From Bacteroidales bacterium UBA6267 (GTDB taxonomy: Bacteria > Bacteroidota > Bacteroidia > Bacteroidales > UBA1556), in contig DJVB01000046.1 of NCBI GenBank assembly GCA_002440745.1, positions 40,349-104,348 of the forward strand: 64,000 nucleotides of DNA, read 5' to 3'. Both the position numbers and the translations under genes were made by a program. Every line of letters begins with the position of its first letter. Position 1 is the first letter of the stretch. Below are positions 6,590-16,556 of this stretch, piece after piece. The notes under the pieces were generated by a model. The model was not told where the DNA came from, ran no database searches, and worked only from the letters and a program-made list of their open reading frames with translations.

Positions 6590-7426
6590 TCAAAAAGTTT
6601 GCAAGGTATAACTTTCAGGAATCTTAAACGGGAAGCTTACTTCGGTGTTTTTTTCGATTTTGGTAAATTTAAAATCTAACGATAACTCTTTCACGCCAAT
6701 GAATTTAAAAGCAATTTCAGTAGGGAAAAGTCCGGCGTGGTTTTCAAAATTGCTATAAACAGCCTCCACTTTCTTATTTGGATTTCGGACTTGTTTGAGG
6801 TCCTGCTCAAGGATTCGCAACGAGCTTTTGTCCAATTTTATTTTCTGAATCAACACCTTAGATAAGTCATCGTCAGATTTTACATATTGTTTCAATTTAT
6901 GCCTTCCGATGGTGTTAAGCACAAAAAATTCAGGTCTGATTTCAAGATTAAATTTATCGGTTTCGTAATAAGGAATGTCGTTTCCGAGAATCAAAGCTTG
7001 CAGCATATCGAAGTCAATATCGGTGTTCAGATTATAATTGATATACCGAAAATCCGTAAGAAAATACTTACGACTCAGGCGATTAATCATTTTCACTGTA
7101 TCGGGAGTTACCATAACACGCGCCACTTCAATATTCATTACGGTGATACTGCACCAAATCAAGCTGTCGTTTAATAAGCGCATTTGCCCGTTGAAATTTT
7201 GCTTTGTTCCTTCGTAATTATAAATCCCGCTGAAACGCGCTACTAATGTTTCATATTCAAATTCGGCAGCTTTCATGGAGTTAAACACACTGTCCACACG
7301 GCTGAGCTTTACCTCGCTGCGTTTCGGTGTTTCCGGTTTGCGGCTTTTACAAGCAGAAAAAAATAGTAAAACGATTGCTAAAAATAAAATAGGCTTCCAA
7401 AAATGAAACCTCGGTTGAAAACTCAT
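6590..7426 (-). CDS. DUF4292 family lipoprotein
   Basis: The 278-residue protein has a lipoprotein signal ending LLFFSAC (lipobox Cys26). The mature part fits the DUF4292 family of Bacteroidota outer-envelope lipoproteins, with features such as NFNGQMRLLNDSLIWCSI, VARVMVTPDTVKMINR and the FDMLQALILGNDIPYY helix. The fold is related to LolA/LolB-type half-barrels, so lipid or lipoprotein handling is possible but unproven. Its ATG overlaps the stop of the upstream TPR lipoprotein gene by 4 bp, so the two are almost certainly co-translated. Confidence 0.85.
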   Translation of the reverse strand: MSFQPRFHFWKPILFLAIVLLFFSACKSRKPETPKRSEVKLSRVDSVFNSMKAAEFEYETLVARFSGIYNYEGTKQNFNGQMRLLNDSLIWCSITVMNIEVARVMVTPDTVKMINRLSRKYFLTDFRYINYNLNTDIDFDMLQALILGNDIPYYETDKFNLEIRPEFFVLNTIGRHKLKQYVKSDDDLSKVLIQKIKLDKSSLRILEQDLKQVRNPNKKVEAVYSNFENHAGLFPTEIAFKFIGVKELSLDFKFTKIEKNTEVSFPFKIPESYTLQTF

Positions 7427-9084
7427 TTGTCGTTAATTTTAAGAATATTGTTTAAACGGATTATTTCAGGATTGTTAGAATCGACAATTAAACCCTTTTC
7501 AATCCAGTATTTAGCCTCTTTCCATTGATTATCAAGAATATAAAACTCGGCAAGTGTGGCGATATAATTTGCATTTCGCAAGTTTAGTTCAACAGCGTTT
7601 TTGGCTAAACTATAAGCACGATCTTTATCTTTCTTCTTGTGATAGAGATGCTTAGCATACGCATTTAGGGCCTGACCATTATTCGGGTCTGCCATAAGTG
7701 CCTTTTCAAAACTCACTTCGGCTTCCGGATGTCGTTGCAGCGAATCACGAATCATGCCCATAAGTGTATAAATTTCAACCTTTTGCTCGTTTTTATACAC
7801 GAAACTTAGCCCCAGATTTAACGAAGCTTCGGCCTCTTGATAATTCCCAAGCTTATATTGCGACAGTCCGTTAAAATAATATATTTCAGACTGTTGCGGA
7901 AATAATTCCATGGCGCGGCGAGCATAAGACTGCATGGTTTTGTAGTCCTCCAAATCACGACTTAAAAGCACCACTTGTTTCCATATCGGGTAACGAGTCG
8001 AATCAATAGAAATGACTCTACGATATAGTTTTACGGCTTCGGAATAAGCACTATCACGAACCAAATAGTCGGCCTTCATGGTGAGGGCTTTGGGATCGTT
8101 AGGGTTTGCTTCAACCAACATGCCTAAAAGAGTGTCCGACTGACTTCTGAGCTTTTCATTTTCCGGATATTTATCCAATAAAGCATACAGATTCACCATA
8201 ATTTCGATCTTCTCATCAATGTCCAATCCTTTGCTCTGCATAGCTTTTTTTGTTTCGGCATACGACCTCTCAGGCTGATTTTGCGAAGCATACCACGATG
8301 CTAACACTACATGTATTTTACCATCTTCAGGATTGATTTCCAACACTTTATTATAAAATTCAATAGCTTTTTCAGTTTGGCCGTTGCGCATATAAATATC
8401 GGCAATGACTCCATAATATCGCTCATTTTGTGGATATTTCTGAATCAGTTTTTCCATTTCAGCAATTGCTTCCTTGGGCTTTCCGGCTTTTAAGTATAAA
8501 TCTTTTCGCTTTAAAGCAATATCAGGATTTTCGCCAAACTTACTCTCAATCAGGTTATAAGCTTTAATAGACTTGGCCAAATTACCTGTACGAAGATTTG
8601 CGTTCACCAAACGGTAATAGTTGATTTGGTCGTCAGGAAACTTTTCAACCAACGCTTCGCAAATGTCCAACGACTTCTTATATTGCTTGTTTTCAACATA
8701 GATCTGCGAAAGATTTATCATCACCCACGAGTTGTTTGGAGCTAGTTTATAAGCTTTCTCGCCAAACTCCAAAGCTTTGGCCGGCTCCTTTTGTTGCAAA
8801 AGTCTTGAAAGCTCGTAATAGGCCGCAAAATGTTTGGGATTATTTTTAACGATTTGATTATAAGCATTTAAAGCACCTTCATAATCTCCTTTCCAAAAAA
8901 GCCGTTTGGCTTCAATAAAAACCGCCGAATTTCGATAGTCATCTTCAGTAACCGCCTGGCTATCTGCATTTTTCGCAGTAGTTGAGCGACTTAGACCACA
9001 ACTTGTCAGGAGGCTGAGAATTAAAAACAAAAAGGCGATATGATTTCCGAGTCTCTTCAAGCTAATCAATTGTTGAATAATCAC
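7423..9084 (-). CDS. TPR-repeat lipoprotein
   Basis: A lipoprotein signal ends LSLLTSC (Cys29). Beyond it are tetratricopeptide repeats along nearly all of the 553 residues, for example GDYEGALNAYNQIVKNNPKH, NGQTEKAIEFYNKVLEINPE, LGNYQEAEASLNLGL and the C-terminal NQWKEAKYWIEKGLIVD. It is probably an outer-membrane-attached scaffold on the periplasmic face. The ATG at 9084 overlaps the upstream nucleotidyltransferase by 23 bp; no later ATG precedes the signal sequence, so I keep it. Operon order nucleotidyltransferase-TPR-DUF4292-EnvC is seen repeatedly in Bacteroidota and suggests a joint envelope role, but the exact function is unknown. Confidence 0.85.
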   Translation of the reverse strand: MIIQQLISLKRLGNHIAFLFLILSLLTSCGLSRSTTAKNADSQAVTEDDYRNSAVFIEAKRLFWKGDYEGALNAYNQIVKNNPKHFAAYYELSRLLQQKEPAKALEFGEKAYKLAPNNSWVMINLSQIYVENKQYKKSLDICEALVEKFPDDQINYYRLVNANLRTGNLAKSIKAYNLIESKFGENPDIALKRKDLYLKAGKPKEAIAEMEKLIQKYPQNERYYGVIADIYMRNGQTEKAIEFYNKVLEINPEDGKIHVVLASWYASQNQPERSYAETKKAMQSKGLDIDEKIEIMVNLYALLDKYPENEKLRSQSDTLLGMLVEANPNDPKALTMKADYLVRDSAYSEAVKLYRRVISIDSTRYPIWKQVVLLSRDLEDYKTMQSYARRAMELFPQQSEIYYFNGLSQYKLGNYQEAEASLNLGLSFVYKNEQKVEIYTLMGMIRDSLQRHPEAEVSFEKALMADPNNGQALNAYAKHLYHKKKDKDRAYSLAKNAVELNLRNANYIATLAEFYILDNQWKEAKYWIEKGLIVDSNNPEIIRLNNILKINDK

Positions 9085-10063
9085 TTAAGCTAAGTTGATG
9101 AGGCTTGCCATTTACCTCGGCGTATTGGCCAAGCATGGAATTGGTCAGGTGAGCCTTAGTAATCTTGCAACCTTCCTGCAAAATGGAATTTTCCACAAGC
9201 GAATTTCGAATTTCACAACCGTTGCCTATGGAAGCAAAGGGCCCGATAATGCTATTTTCGATTAGAACATTTTCGCCAATGAAACAAGGTTCAATGACGA
9301 TAGAGTTATTGGTTGTCAATGTTTTAGAAATATAATTCGGGTCGAAATCGTTTACCAAAATCCGCTGATTGGTATAAACCGTTGCATCTTTATTACCGCA
9401 ATCGAGCCATTCTCTAACCGCTCCGGTATAAAACTTCAGCCCTTTATTTTTCATATTTTCCAAGGCATCCGTAAGTTGAAATTCGCCACCTTTTGAAATA
9501 TTATTATCGATAAGAAACTGCAACTCATTCTTCAAATTTTGGCCATCGCGGAAATAATAAATTCCGATAATAGCTTCATCCGAGACAAATTCCTTAGGTT
9601 TCTCCACAAAGTCGGTGATGATTCCGTTAGCATCTTTTTTAACAACGCCAAAAGCATTAGGATTATTCACTTTTTGAACCCAAATTATGCTGTCTTTTTC
9701 GGTGTCGAGTACAAAATCTGCCTTAAAAAGCGTGTCGGCAAAAGCAACAATCACCTCACCGTCAAGGATTTGCTCAGCGCATAAAACTGCATGAGCCGTA
9801 CCGAGAGCCACTTCTTGATAAACAATATGTCCTTTTGCGCCAAGATTTTCGGCAATGGCCAACAAATCTTCTTCAACCTTTTGCCCGAAATGTCCGGTAA
9901 CAAAAGCAATCTCTTCAATTTGCTGTCCAACCACTTTTCCGATTTCTTCAACTAATCGCATTACGATTGGTTTTCCGGCTACATGTATTAGAGGTTTTGG
10001 AATAGTCAAAGTATGTGGCCTCATTCGTTTCCCCATTCCGGCCATTGGTATTATTAACTTCAT
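9062..10063 (-). CDS. Sugar-phosphate nucleotidyltransferase
   Basis: I start at 10063 because MKLIIPMAGMGKRMRPHT is the canonical N terminus of NTP-transferases; the frame upstream of it runs antisense through dut. The 333-residue protein has the pyrophosphorylase signature GxGxRxxPxT...PKP, a conserved FADTLF in the metal/nucleotide site, the GIYYFRDG and GEFQLTDAL segments of glucose-1-phosphate thymidylyl/uridylyl-type enzymes, and a C-terminal part rich in hexapeptide-like turns (SIVIEPCFIGENVLIENSII), suggesting a left-handed beta-helix. It activates a sugar 1-phosphate for polysaccharide or glycan synthesis; substrate specificity cannot be read from the sequence. It lies 28 bp downstream of dut. 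Confidence 0.85.
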   Translation of the reverse strand: MKLIIPMAGMGKRMRPHTLTIPKPLIHVAGKPIVMRLVEEIGKVVGQQIEEIAFVTGHFGQKVEEDLLAIAENLGAKGHIVYQEVALGTAHAVLCAEQILDGEVIVAFADTLFKADFVLDTEKDSIIWVQKVNNPNAFGVVKKDANGIITDFVEKPKEFVSDEAIIGIYYFRDGQNLKNELQFLIDNNISKGGEFQLTDALENMKNKGLKFYTGAVREWLDCGNKDATVYTNQRILVNDFDPNYISKTLTTNNSIVIEPCFIGENVLIENSIIGPFASIGNGCEIRNSLVENSILQEGCKITKAHLTNSMLGQYAEVNGKPHQLSLSDYSTID

Positions 10064-10091
10064 AATATTCAAATATTTAATTAGTAAAAAA

Positions 10092-10523
10092 CTAAATTCC
10101 GGTATGACCAAATCCACCCGCACCACGCTCCGAATCGTTAAGATTTTCGGTAAGCTCCCACTGAGCCTGTTCGTGGCTTGCAATAATCATTTGTGCAATT
10201 CTGTCGCCGCTGTTTATGGTAAAATCTTCGCTGGAAAGATTAATGAGTATGACCATAATTTCACCGCGATAATCGGCATCAATAGTGCCCGGCGTGTTGA
10301 GTACGGTGATGCCTTTTTTAATAGCCAAACCGCTTCGAGGTCTCACTTGAGCCTCGTATCCGATGGGTAATTCGATGAATAAACCGGTAGGAATCAGGGT
10401 CCTTTCCAAAGGTTTGAGGGTGACAGGTTGAGCCAAAAAAGCTTGCAAATCAACACCGGCAGAGGCAGTTGTTGCATAGGCCGGCAGCGGATTATTGGAT
10501 TTGTTTACAATGCGAATCTTCAT
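10092..10523 (-). CDS. dut: Deoxyuridine 5'-triphosphate nucleotidohydrolase (dUTPase)
   Basis: The 143-residue length is typical for trimeric dUTPases. All five motifs are present: ASAGVDLQA (motif 1), PRSGLAIKKG (motif 2), NTPGTIDADYRGEI (motif 3), GDRIAQMII (motif 4) and RGAGGFGHTG (motif 5, the flexible C-terminal arm). It hydrolyses dUTP to dUMP and pyrophosphate, limiting uracil in DNA. It is first in an apparent operon with the nucleotidyltransferase, TPR and DUF4292 genes. Confidence 0.96.
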   Translation of the reverse strand: MKIRIVNKSNNPLPAYATTASAGVDLQAFLAQPVTLKPLERTLIPTGLFIELPIGYEAQVRPRSGLAIKKGITVLNTPGTIDADYRGEIMVILINLSSEDFTINSGDRIAQMIIASHEQAQWELTENLNDSERGAGGFGHTGI

Positions 10524-10550
10524 AATCTTTAGAATAGGTGTTTCGGTGGC

Positions 10551-10558
10551 AAAAGTAT
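10551..10558 (-). promoter_or_regulatory. -7 promoter element (TACTTTTG) upstream of dut
   Basis: The minus strand reads TACTTTTG, matching TAnnTTTG, 27 bases before the dut ATG. This probably starts the dut-nucleotidyltransferase-TPR-DUF4292 transcript. Confidence 0.5.
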
Positions 10559-10586
10559 GGTTTTTAATCGAAGCCTGACCATAAAA

Positions 10587-11012
10587 TCAAGAATTCAATG
10601 CCGTTTCCAATTCCTTGATATAAGCTTTTTTTGGTTTAACTCCAATTAGTTTAGCAACAGCTTTTCCATCTTTAAAAATGATTACAGTCGGAATATTTCT
10701 AATGCCTAATTGCTGAGCAGTCAGCTGGTTATGCTCCACGTCGAGTTTGGCAATTGTGGCACGATTGCTCATCTCGTCTGCGATTTCACTGATAACCGGC
10801 CCCAATATTTTACATGGCTGACACCATTCGGCCCAAAAATCGACCATAACTACCCCATGTGATGTTTTAGATTTGAAATTTTTATCATTCAAAATCACCA
10901 ATTTCTCAGATGGGCTGGCATTCATCGAAGCCAGAATTGTTTTGTATCTACTGTAAAACCAAACAATTGCAATCAGAAAAACTCCAATTCCTAACCAAAT
11001 ATATATATTCAT
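10587..11012 (-). CDS. Membrane-anchored thioredoxin-fold protein
   Basis: Residues 4-21 (YIWLGIGVFLIAIVWFY) form an uncleaved N-terminal membrane anchor. Residues about 35-141 are a thioredoxin domain with VDFWAEWCQPCK as the redox site, the cis-Pro strand RNIPTVIIF, and a following KDGK turn. The active site is CQPC where cytoplasmic thioredoxins have CGPC, which is expected to shift its redox potential. The domain carries none of the insertions of TlpA/ResA-type proteins. Which side of the membrane the domain faces cannot be settled from sequence: a positive RYK after the helix suggests a cytoplasmic C terminus. It is probably a disulfide reductase. Confidence 0.85.
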   Translation of the reverse strand: MNIYIWLGIGVFLIAIVWFYSRYKTILASMNASPSEKLVILNDKNFKSKTSHGVVMVDFWAEWCQPCKILGPVISEIADEMSNRATIAKLDVEHNQLTAQQLGIRNIPTVIIFKDGKAVAKLIGVKPKKAYIKELETALNS

Positions 11013-11110
11013 AACTATATGTTTAAATTGGGGGCAAAAGTCAAAAAAATATTTCTTTTAATCCCTTCGACTATTGTTAATTTTATGTAATCACTTCACC
11101 AAATAAGGCC

Positions 11111-13642
11111 TCAAAATTTGGCGGATAATTGCACATTCAAGCGGCGCGGTGTCAGAAAATTTGGTACAGGATTCATACGTCCCTCCACATCCATTATCCA
11201 AAGATAGCTGAGTGTATTGCTGATTTGGAGCAAGTTGAAGACTTCCACACTTATCCACATCGACTTAAAAAACCGAAGAGGGCTTTTAGATTTTCGTTTG
11301 GTGTCTTCACCAATCAATTGCTTCGAAAAACCGATGTCCACGCGTCTATAGGGAGGGTAGCGGTCGGTTTGCTGATAGCGTTTGTGCGTTGGTGGTCCGA
11401 AGGGTAATCCTGTGGCAAACACCAAATTAAGATGCACTTTATAGGTTGGATAGTTGGGCACATAATCCTGAAAAAACAGATTGAAGCTGATTCTCTGATC
11501 GGTAGGTCGAGGGATAAAACCCGGCTCAATTCGCAGGCTGTCGGCGGGTACATCATCGAAAGTTATTCCCGAGACAATCTTTTCACCACTTTTGTTATAA
11601 TATTCAAAATAATAATCCCCAATAATGTCTTCTTGAGTTTTAAGAAAAGAGACCCCAACCCATGATTCGGCCAACTCCACAAATTCGCCATTGAGTTTCA
11701 AATCGACTCCGGTAGCATAGCCCACTGCATCATTATTAGCGAAATACCTAATTCTGACATCGTCAATTTCGTAAGGAATCAAGTCCCAAAAATATTTGTA
11801 ATATGCTTCCACAGTCAGGCGAAAAGGTCTATCCCACATATCGAAACTATAATCGGACCCCGCAATAATCTGCCAAGATTTTTGAGCTTTTACGTCCGGC
11901 GAAACTGTTCCATCGAAATAACGCATCTCGCGGTAAAATCCGGGCTGAGCGTATATTCCTGTTGCAAGACGGAATGCGATGTCACGTTTCCACTTTGGCG
12001 ACAAATTTACTGAAAATCTGGGGCTTACCAAAAACTCATCGGAGAAATCCCAGTAAGTGGATCGAATTCCAAGTTCGAAAGCGAGTTCATTTTGCTTACT
12101 GTTTTTTACCCATTTTTTTTGTACAAAAGCTGAAATCCTATTCGTGGTAAAATTATAATTCTTTGCCTTTACAACTTCTTGGAGTTCAATGGTATTTGGT
12201 CGGACGTAGTTTGGATTTGAATTGCCAATATTATCTGCAGGATGAGGCAAACTGAAACCCGAAGAATCGATAAGTTGCCATTCGCTCAACTTATCGTTAA
12301 GCAAATCATGCCTCAACTCAAAGCCATATTGCAGGTTGGATTTATACTCCCCCTGAAATTTAAGATTAGAAATCCAGCCATCAAGTTGGTTTCGTCCATG
12401 ATTTAAAAAAGAGCCAATACCTTTATTATAGGCCACTTCGCCAAAATCGTCTTTGCCAAGATCATTTTCCAAAACATCCAACCAATATTGCCCAAGAATA
12501 TCGAAGGATTCGGTTTCAATGGTACGGTGAAGAGTAAAAGCCATCCATTGAGTATGATGTTTTTTTGTTCTTGTGAGTTTCAACGACCCCATATAGGTAT
12601 TGAACTCATCAACTTCCTGACCTTCAAAGAAAACCGTAAACCGTAGTGCCTCGAAAATACTTCCGAAATTAGTTTCACGGTCGGCGGGGATAAGATGATA
12701 TTTGTTCATCGACAAACTTGATAACAAATCCACCTGCCAATATTCGTTTAGGTTATACGTGAAAAGCCCCTGAAAATCAATAAATCTCGGACGGTAATCA
12801 CCTTTTGTATCTAAGCTGCTGAGCAGATAAGCATTGGTTTTGTAGCGAAGTCCGATGAGGTAATGAAAAGGAATATTTTTAGCTACGTCTTCGATAGCAA
12901 TGGCGCCTCCCATCAAACTGCCTCGAAACGAACCACCAAATTCCGCAGGTCGGCGATAGGTAATATCTAAGACAGACGACATTTTATCGCCATAATTTGC
13001 GCTGAAACCTCCGGCGGAAAAGCGAATATCGTCAACAAGGTCGCTGTTTACAAAAGGGAGTCCCTCCTGCTGCCCCGACCGAATGAGCACAGGTCGATGG
13101 ATTTCGATACCATTAACATAAACCAAATTCTCGTCGAAATTTCCACCTCTTACCGAATACTGCGTACTAAGCTCATTATTTGAGTTGACGCCGGGCATTC
13201 GCTTTAAAAACTCTGTCACAAAATCGCCTGATGGTGTGGGAATAAGCTCCAATTTTTTCTTGTCGATTCGGATAAGGCCATCATATTCGCGCCGTCCCAC
13301 AATCTCCACTGTATCAAAATCATACCTTTCGCCAATAACGATATTTATCTCCTTTCGCTGCCCTGGTTTTAGCGAAATGACTTTATCCACAGGCTTATAT
13401 CCTGTGAATGAAAAACGCACTATAATAGAGGAGCCAGGGTCGAGTTGCAGGGAATAACTACCGTCAGGATTAGTAGTTGTGCCGTTGCTTGTTCCAAAAA
13501 TCAGCACATTGGCAGGAGGATCAAAGGGTTTTTTCTCTTCATCAGTAACTTTTCCATAAATCTCTGCTTTTTGGGCAAAGCCAAATTGAACAGAAAAAAA
13601 TAATAAGAAAAATATGAAAATATTATATTGTTTGCTAATCAT
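11111..13642 (-). CDS. TonB-dependent outer-membrane receptor with N-terminal carboxypeptidase-regulatory domain
   Basis: The 843-residue protein has a signal peptide (1-23), a CarboxypepD_reg-like domain (about 26-112: AEIYGKVTDEEKKPF, then NPDGSYSLQL), a plug domain (about 120-225, including RGGNFDENLVYVNGIEIHRP and FSANYGDKMSSVLDI) and a beta-barrel of about 600 residues ending in RLNVQLSAKF with a terminal Phe, as OMPs do. No SusD partner is nearby, so it is not a typical polysaccharide-utilisation SusC. The ligand is unknown. It overlaps the upstream gene by 8 bp, forming a two-gene operon with it. Confidence 0.9.
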   Translation of the reverse strand: MISKQYNIFIFFLLFFSVQFGFAQKAEIYGKVTDEEKKPFDPPANVLIFGTSNGTTTNPDGSYSLQLDPGSSIIVRFSFTGYKPVDKVISLKPGQRKEINIVIGERYDFDTVEIVGRREYDGLIRIDKKKLELIPTPSGDFVTEFLKRMPGVNSNNELSTQYSVRGGNFDENLVYVNGIEIHRPVLIRSGQQEGLPFVNSDLVDDIRFSAGGFSANYGDKMSSVLDITYRRPAEFGGSFRGSLMGGAIAIEDVAKNIPFHYLIGLRYKTNAYLLSSLDTKGDYRPRFIDFQGLFTYNLNEYWQVDLLSSLSMNKYHLIPADRETNFGSIFEALRFTVFFEGQEVDEFNTYMGSLKLTRTKKHHTQWMAFTLHRTIETESFDILGQYWLDVLENDLGKDDFGEVAYNKGIGSFLNHGRNQLDGWISNLKFQGEYKSNLQYGFELRHDLLNDKLSEWQLIDSSGFSLPHPADNIGNSNPNYVRPNTIELQEVVKAKNYNFTTNRISAFVQKKWVKNSKQNELAFELGIRSTYWDFSDEFLVSPRFSVNLSPKWKRDIAFRLATGIYAQPGFYREMRYFDGTVSPDVKAQKSWQIIAGSDYSFDMWDRPFRLTVEAYYKYFWDLIPYEIDDVRIRYFANNDAVGYATGVDLKLNGEFVELAESWVGVSFLKTQEDIIGDYYFEYYNKSGEKIVSGITFDDVPADSLRIEPGFIPRPTDQRISFNLFFQDYVPNYPTYKVHLNLVFATGLPFGPPTHKRYQQTDRYPPYRRVDIGFSKQLIGEDTKRKSKSPLRFFKSMWISVEVFNLLQISNTLSYLWIMDVEGRMNPVPNFLTPRRLNVQLSAKF

Positions 13643-14303
13643 CCTTGTCTTTTCGTTTAAACTTACCCTCTTCCCACGCCTTTATAAATTGCGCCCATGC
13701 AAACGGATTTAGCAGTGAAATAGGAGCATATTGTCCGTTATAATAGCTTTTGCTTACGACATTTCCAATCTGATTTCTAAAATTCATCGAACCATCCATT
13801 GGCATAGATAAACCAATTTCACGAAGTGTTTCCCGTTCCAAATTTTTCATAGCACGGTCGAAATCATTTTCCGGAACGACAGTATGAACGATGGCATATT
13901 CCAAAGCTTCAACAGTTGGCCAGGGGTAGATTACGGTTTCTTGCAGTAAAATGGTGTCGGTTTGCATCATTTGATACATCGAATAATGAAAGGAAGTCAG
14001 AGTGTCCGGGATTTTAAATCTGCTATTTCGATAGCCCTGAGCCGAAAACACAATGACATCACCGGTGTAGGCCACGAAGGAGAAAAAACCATAAGAATTT
14101 GCTGCTCCACCACGATTTTGTCCTTCCACTAAGATATTGGCAAAACGTATTGGTTTCAGGCTGTCGGCTGTAAGCACCGCGCCCGAAAACTGAATCATCC
14201 TTCGATTCGTATCGCTTCTATGTGCAGCATTGCTGTCTTGTCCAAAAGCAATTTGGAAACAGAAAAGGATGGACAGAAAAAATATGGATGTTTTATAGAT
14301 CAT
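13635..14303 (-). CDS. Exported protein with carboxypeptidase-regulatory-like domain, partner of the TonB receptor
   Basis: The 222-residue product has a signal peptide (MIYKTSIFFLSILFCFQIAFG) and a CarboxypepD_reg-like domain (about 38-115: FSGAVLTADSLKPIRFANIL, then ANSYGFFSF and the FSAQGYRNS strand). A C-terminal helical part of unknown nature (about 125-222, charged end KFKRKDKDD) follows. It is translationally coupled to the TonB receptor (8-bp overlap). A periplasmic accessory role for that receptor is inferred from coupling only. Confidence 0.75.
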   Translation of the reverse strand: MIYKTSIFFLSILFCFQIAFGQDSNAAHRSDTNRRMIQFSGAVLTADSLKPIRFANILVEGQNRGGAANSYGFFSFVAYTGDVIVFSAQGYRNSRFKIPDTLTSFHYSMYQMMQTDTILLQETVIYPWPTVEALEYAIVHTVVPENDFDRAMKNLERETLREIGLSMPMDGSMNFRNQIGNVVSKSYYNGQYAPISLLNPFAWAQFIKAWEEGKFKRKDKDD

Positions 14304-14429
14304 CTCAAGTTGCCAAAATCAATTTCAAAATGCAATGGATAGTGGGGCAAATTGGCCTAAACTATCTTCCGGCAAAATTATTCAAAATCACTAACCTAAA
14401 AGTTTGATTTTTATTTTGGCTTGAAGCAA

Positions 14430-16481
14430 TTATTTACTGATAATTTTAAACTCGGAACGGCGGTTAAGTTTTCGACCTTCTTCTGTATCGTTATTAGCGA
14501 TAGGCTTTGTGAATCCATAACCTACATAGCTGAGCCTTGCAGAACTAACTCCTTGACTTATAAGATAATCAACAACTGCTTTTGCACGCTCAACCGATAA
14601 TTTTTGGTTATAAGGCTCATCACCCACATTGTCGGTATGTCCCGAAATTTCGATTTTCAACGTAGGATATTGATTGAGTAATTTAACCAGATTGTTAAGC
14701 TCAGCGAGTGATTCTTTGTTGAGTTCCGACTTTTTATAGTCAAAAAAGATATTATGTAAAGCAATTTCACTACCAACTTCCACTTTCTTTAAGGCGATAT
14801 TTTTTATCACTTCGCGATATTCGGCATTTTTACTTATGTCAAAATTTTCGGAGTGAAACAGATAATCTTCAGCACGAACCGAAATACCATAGTTTTTTCC
14901 CGAAGGCAAGCTGACAATATATCTTCCTGATACCGAGTTAGATTCAAAAGTAGCAAGGATTTCACCGGTTTCGTTATCTACCAAATCGATACTTGCTTCA
15001 AGAGGATTTCCATTTAAAGCATCCGTAATCTGCCCCTTCACTAAAGTGAGCTGAGTTGTGTGAATTTCTTCAAATTGCTCCATGAAAACGTCTATATTGG
15101 CTTTTTCGCGGCTGGCAATCATATTGTCCTCGTTATTGAAGATAGGATGTTTTTCAGGACCATAAAAATTGATTAAATAAAGGTCTTGATTACCCATTCC
15201 TTCAGGTTTTACTGATGAATAGTAACCATGACGACCATTTGCCGAAATGGAAAAATAAACATCGTTGTCGGGAGTATTAATGGGATAACCCAGATTTTCG
15301 GGTTCGCTCCAAACGCCATTTTCTATAACCGTGCGAAAAACATCATAGCCTCCCATAGTTTGATGACCTCGCGAACTGAAATACAACGTTTTGCCATCAG
15401 GAAGCATAAATACGCCGATTTCGTCATATTTGGTATTCACAGCAGCCCCCAAATTAACCGGACTGCTCCAATGACCATTATTATCCATTTTAGAATAATA
15501 GATGTCTTTACCTCCATAGCCTCCCGGTCGGTCGCTGACAAAATAGAGCCCTCGACCGTCAAAACTAAAAGCGGCTGAGCTTTCCTGATATTTTGAATTA
15601 ACCGGACTTTCTAAGGCACGGGGTCTTGTCCACTCGTTCCCTTTTAGCTTGGAAATATAAATATCTCCCCCATCATTATCTTTATAAATCAGCAAATAGT
15701 TTCCATCGGGTGATAAGCCAACAACCGCATCGTGTCCGTAAGTGTTGATATTGTTTGAGTTAGATGGTGGAGCCCAGTAACCGGAGCGATATTCGGTGAT
15801 AAAAACATCTTCATAATATTCGAAGTCGAGACCATCCTTGTCGCCACCAACCGTACCTTCGCGGCGCGAGGTAAAAAACAATACCGATTCGTCGGCTGTA
15901 ATGATAGGACCATAGTCGGGATAGGGAGAGTTGACGCCTCCGCCTAAGTTTTCAATTTGCACTCGTACAGGCTTCTTTATCAAATCTTTACCCACTTCAC
16001 ATTCTTTAATCTTCTTTTCGATATCATCAACCATATCTCTCAAACGGTCCGGCGGCAAGGAGCGTTGATAGGTTCGGTATAGTTCAATCGCACGGTCGAA
16101 ATCAAGGGTTAGATGATAGGCTCGCGCCAGATGATAGTTTATATCGGCTGAAACTTTTGAATCAAGCTCGTTAGCGATATAAAAATATTTCAAGGCCATT
16201 TCAACCGGCTTCACTTCCAAATAACAAAGTCCTATTTTATAATTTAGTTTCGCATTATTGGGGTTGAACCGATGCGCTTGAATATAATAATCCAAGGCCA
16301 ATTCCAAATTACCAAAACCTTCACTATAGTAATAATCGCCATCTTCCATCGATTTGATGGCTTCTTTCAACTCGGCCTCTTTACCTTTGAAATTCTCCTT
16401 AGAAAAATCCACATTTTTCTCTTGCGCAATTGCAAGTTGAAAAGCGAGAAGTATGATTACTAATAGAGAATTTCTTAACAT
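14430..16481 (-). CDS. PorE-like TPR / beta-propeller / OmpA-family protein (copy 1)
   Basis: I start at 16481 (MLRNSLLVIILLAFQLAIAQ, signal peptide); the in-frame ATG at 16520 adds a non-signal extension. Domain order in the 683 residues is TPR (about 45-165), PD40/WD40-type beta-propeller (about 195-450, repeated SxDG..LYFxSDRPGGYGGKDIY blades), carboxypeptidase-regulatory domain (about 480-560) and OmpA-C peptidoglycan-binding domain (about 570-683; SGHTDNVGDEPYNQKLS and NRRSEF). This is the order of PorE, the T9SS protein that links the secretion machine to peptidoglycan. Unlike PorE of Porphyromonas, no lipobox is present. A close paralogue follows in the same direction. It may be PorE itself or a related peptidoglycan anchor. 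Confidence 0.85.
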   Translation of the reverse strand: MLRNSLLVIILLAFQLAIAQEKNVDFSKENFKGKEAELKEAIKSMEDGDYYYSEGFGNLELALDYYIQAHRFNPNNAKLNYKIGLCYLEVKPVEMALKYFYIANELDSKVSADINYHLARAYHLTLDFDRAIELYRTYQRSLPPDRLRDMVDDIEKKIKECEVGKDLIKKPVRVQIENLGGGVNSPYPDYGPIITADESVLFFTSRREGTVGGDKDGLDFEYYEDVFITEYRSGYWAPPSNSNNINTYGHDAVVGLSPDGNYLLIYKDNDGGDIYISKLKGNEWTRPRALESPVNSKYQESSAAFSFDGRGLYFVSDRPGGYGGKDIYYSKMDNNGHWSSPVNLGAAVNTKYDEIGVFMLPDGKTLYFSSRGHQTMGGYDVFRTVIENGVWSEPENLGYPINTPDNDVYFSISANGRHGYYSSVKPEGMGNQDLYLINFYGPEKHPIFNNEDNMIASREKANIDVFMEQFEEIHTTQLTLVKGQITDALNGNPLEASIDLVDNETGEILATFESNSVSGRYIVSLPSGKNYGISVRAEDYLFHSENFDISKNAEYREVIKNIALKKVEVGSEIALHNIFFDYKKSELNKESLAELNNLVKLLNQYPTLKIEISGHTDNVGDEPYNQKLSVERAKAVVDYLISQGVSSARLSYVGYGFTKPIANNDTEEGRKLNRRSEFKIISK

Positions 16482-16556
16482 CGTTTTGTAAAAAAATATG
16501 TAACTTCTTTGAATATACATCGACTTATAATTCTTGATTCCTAATGGTTATTAAGT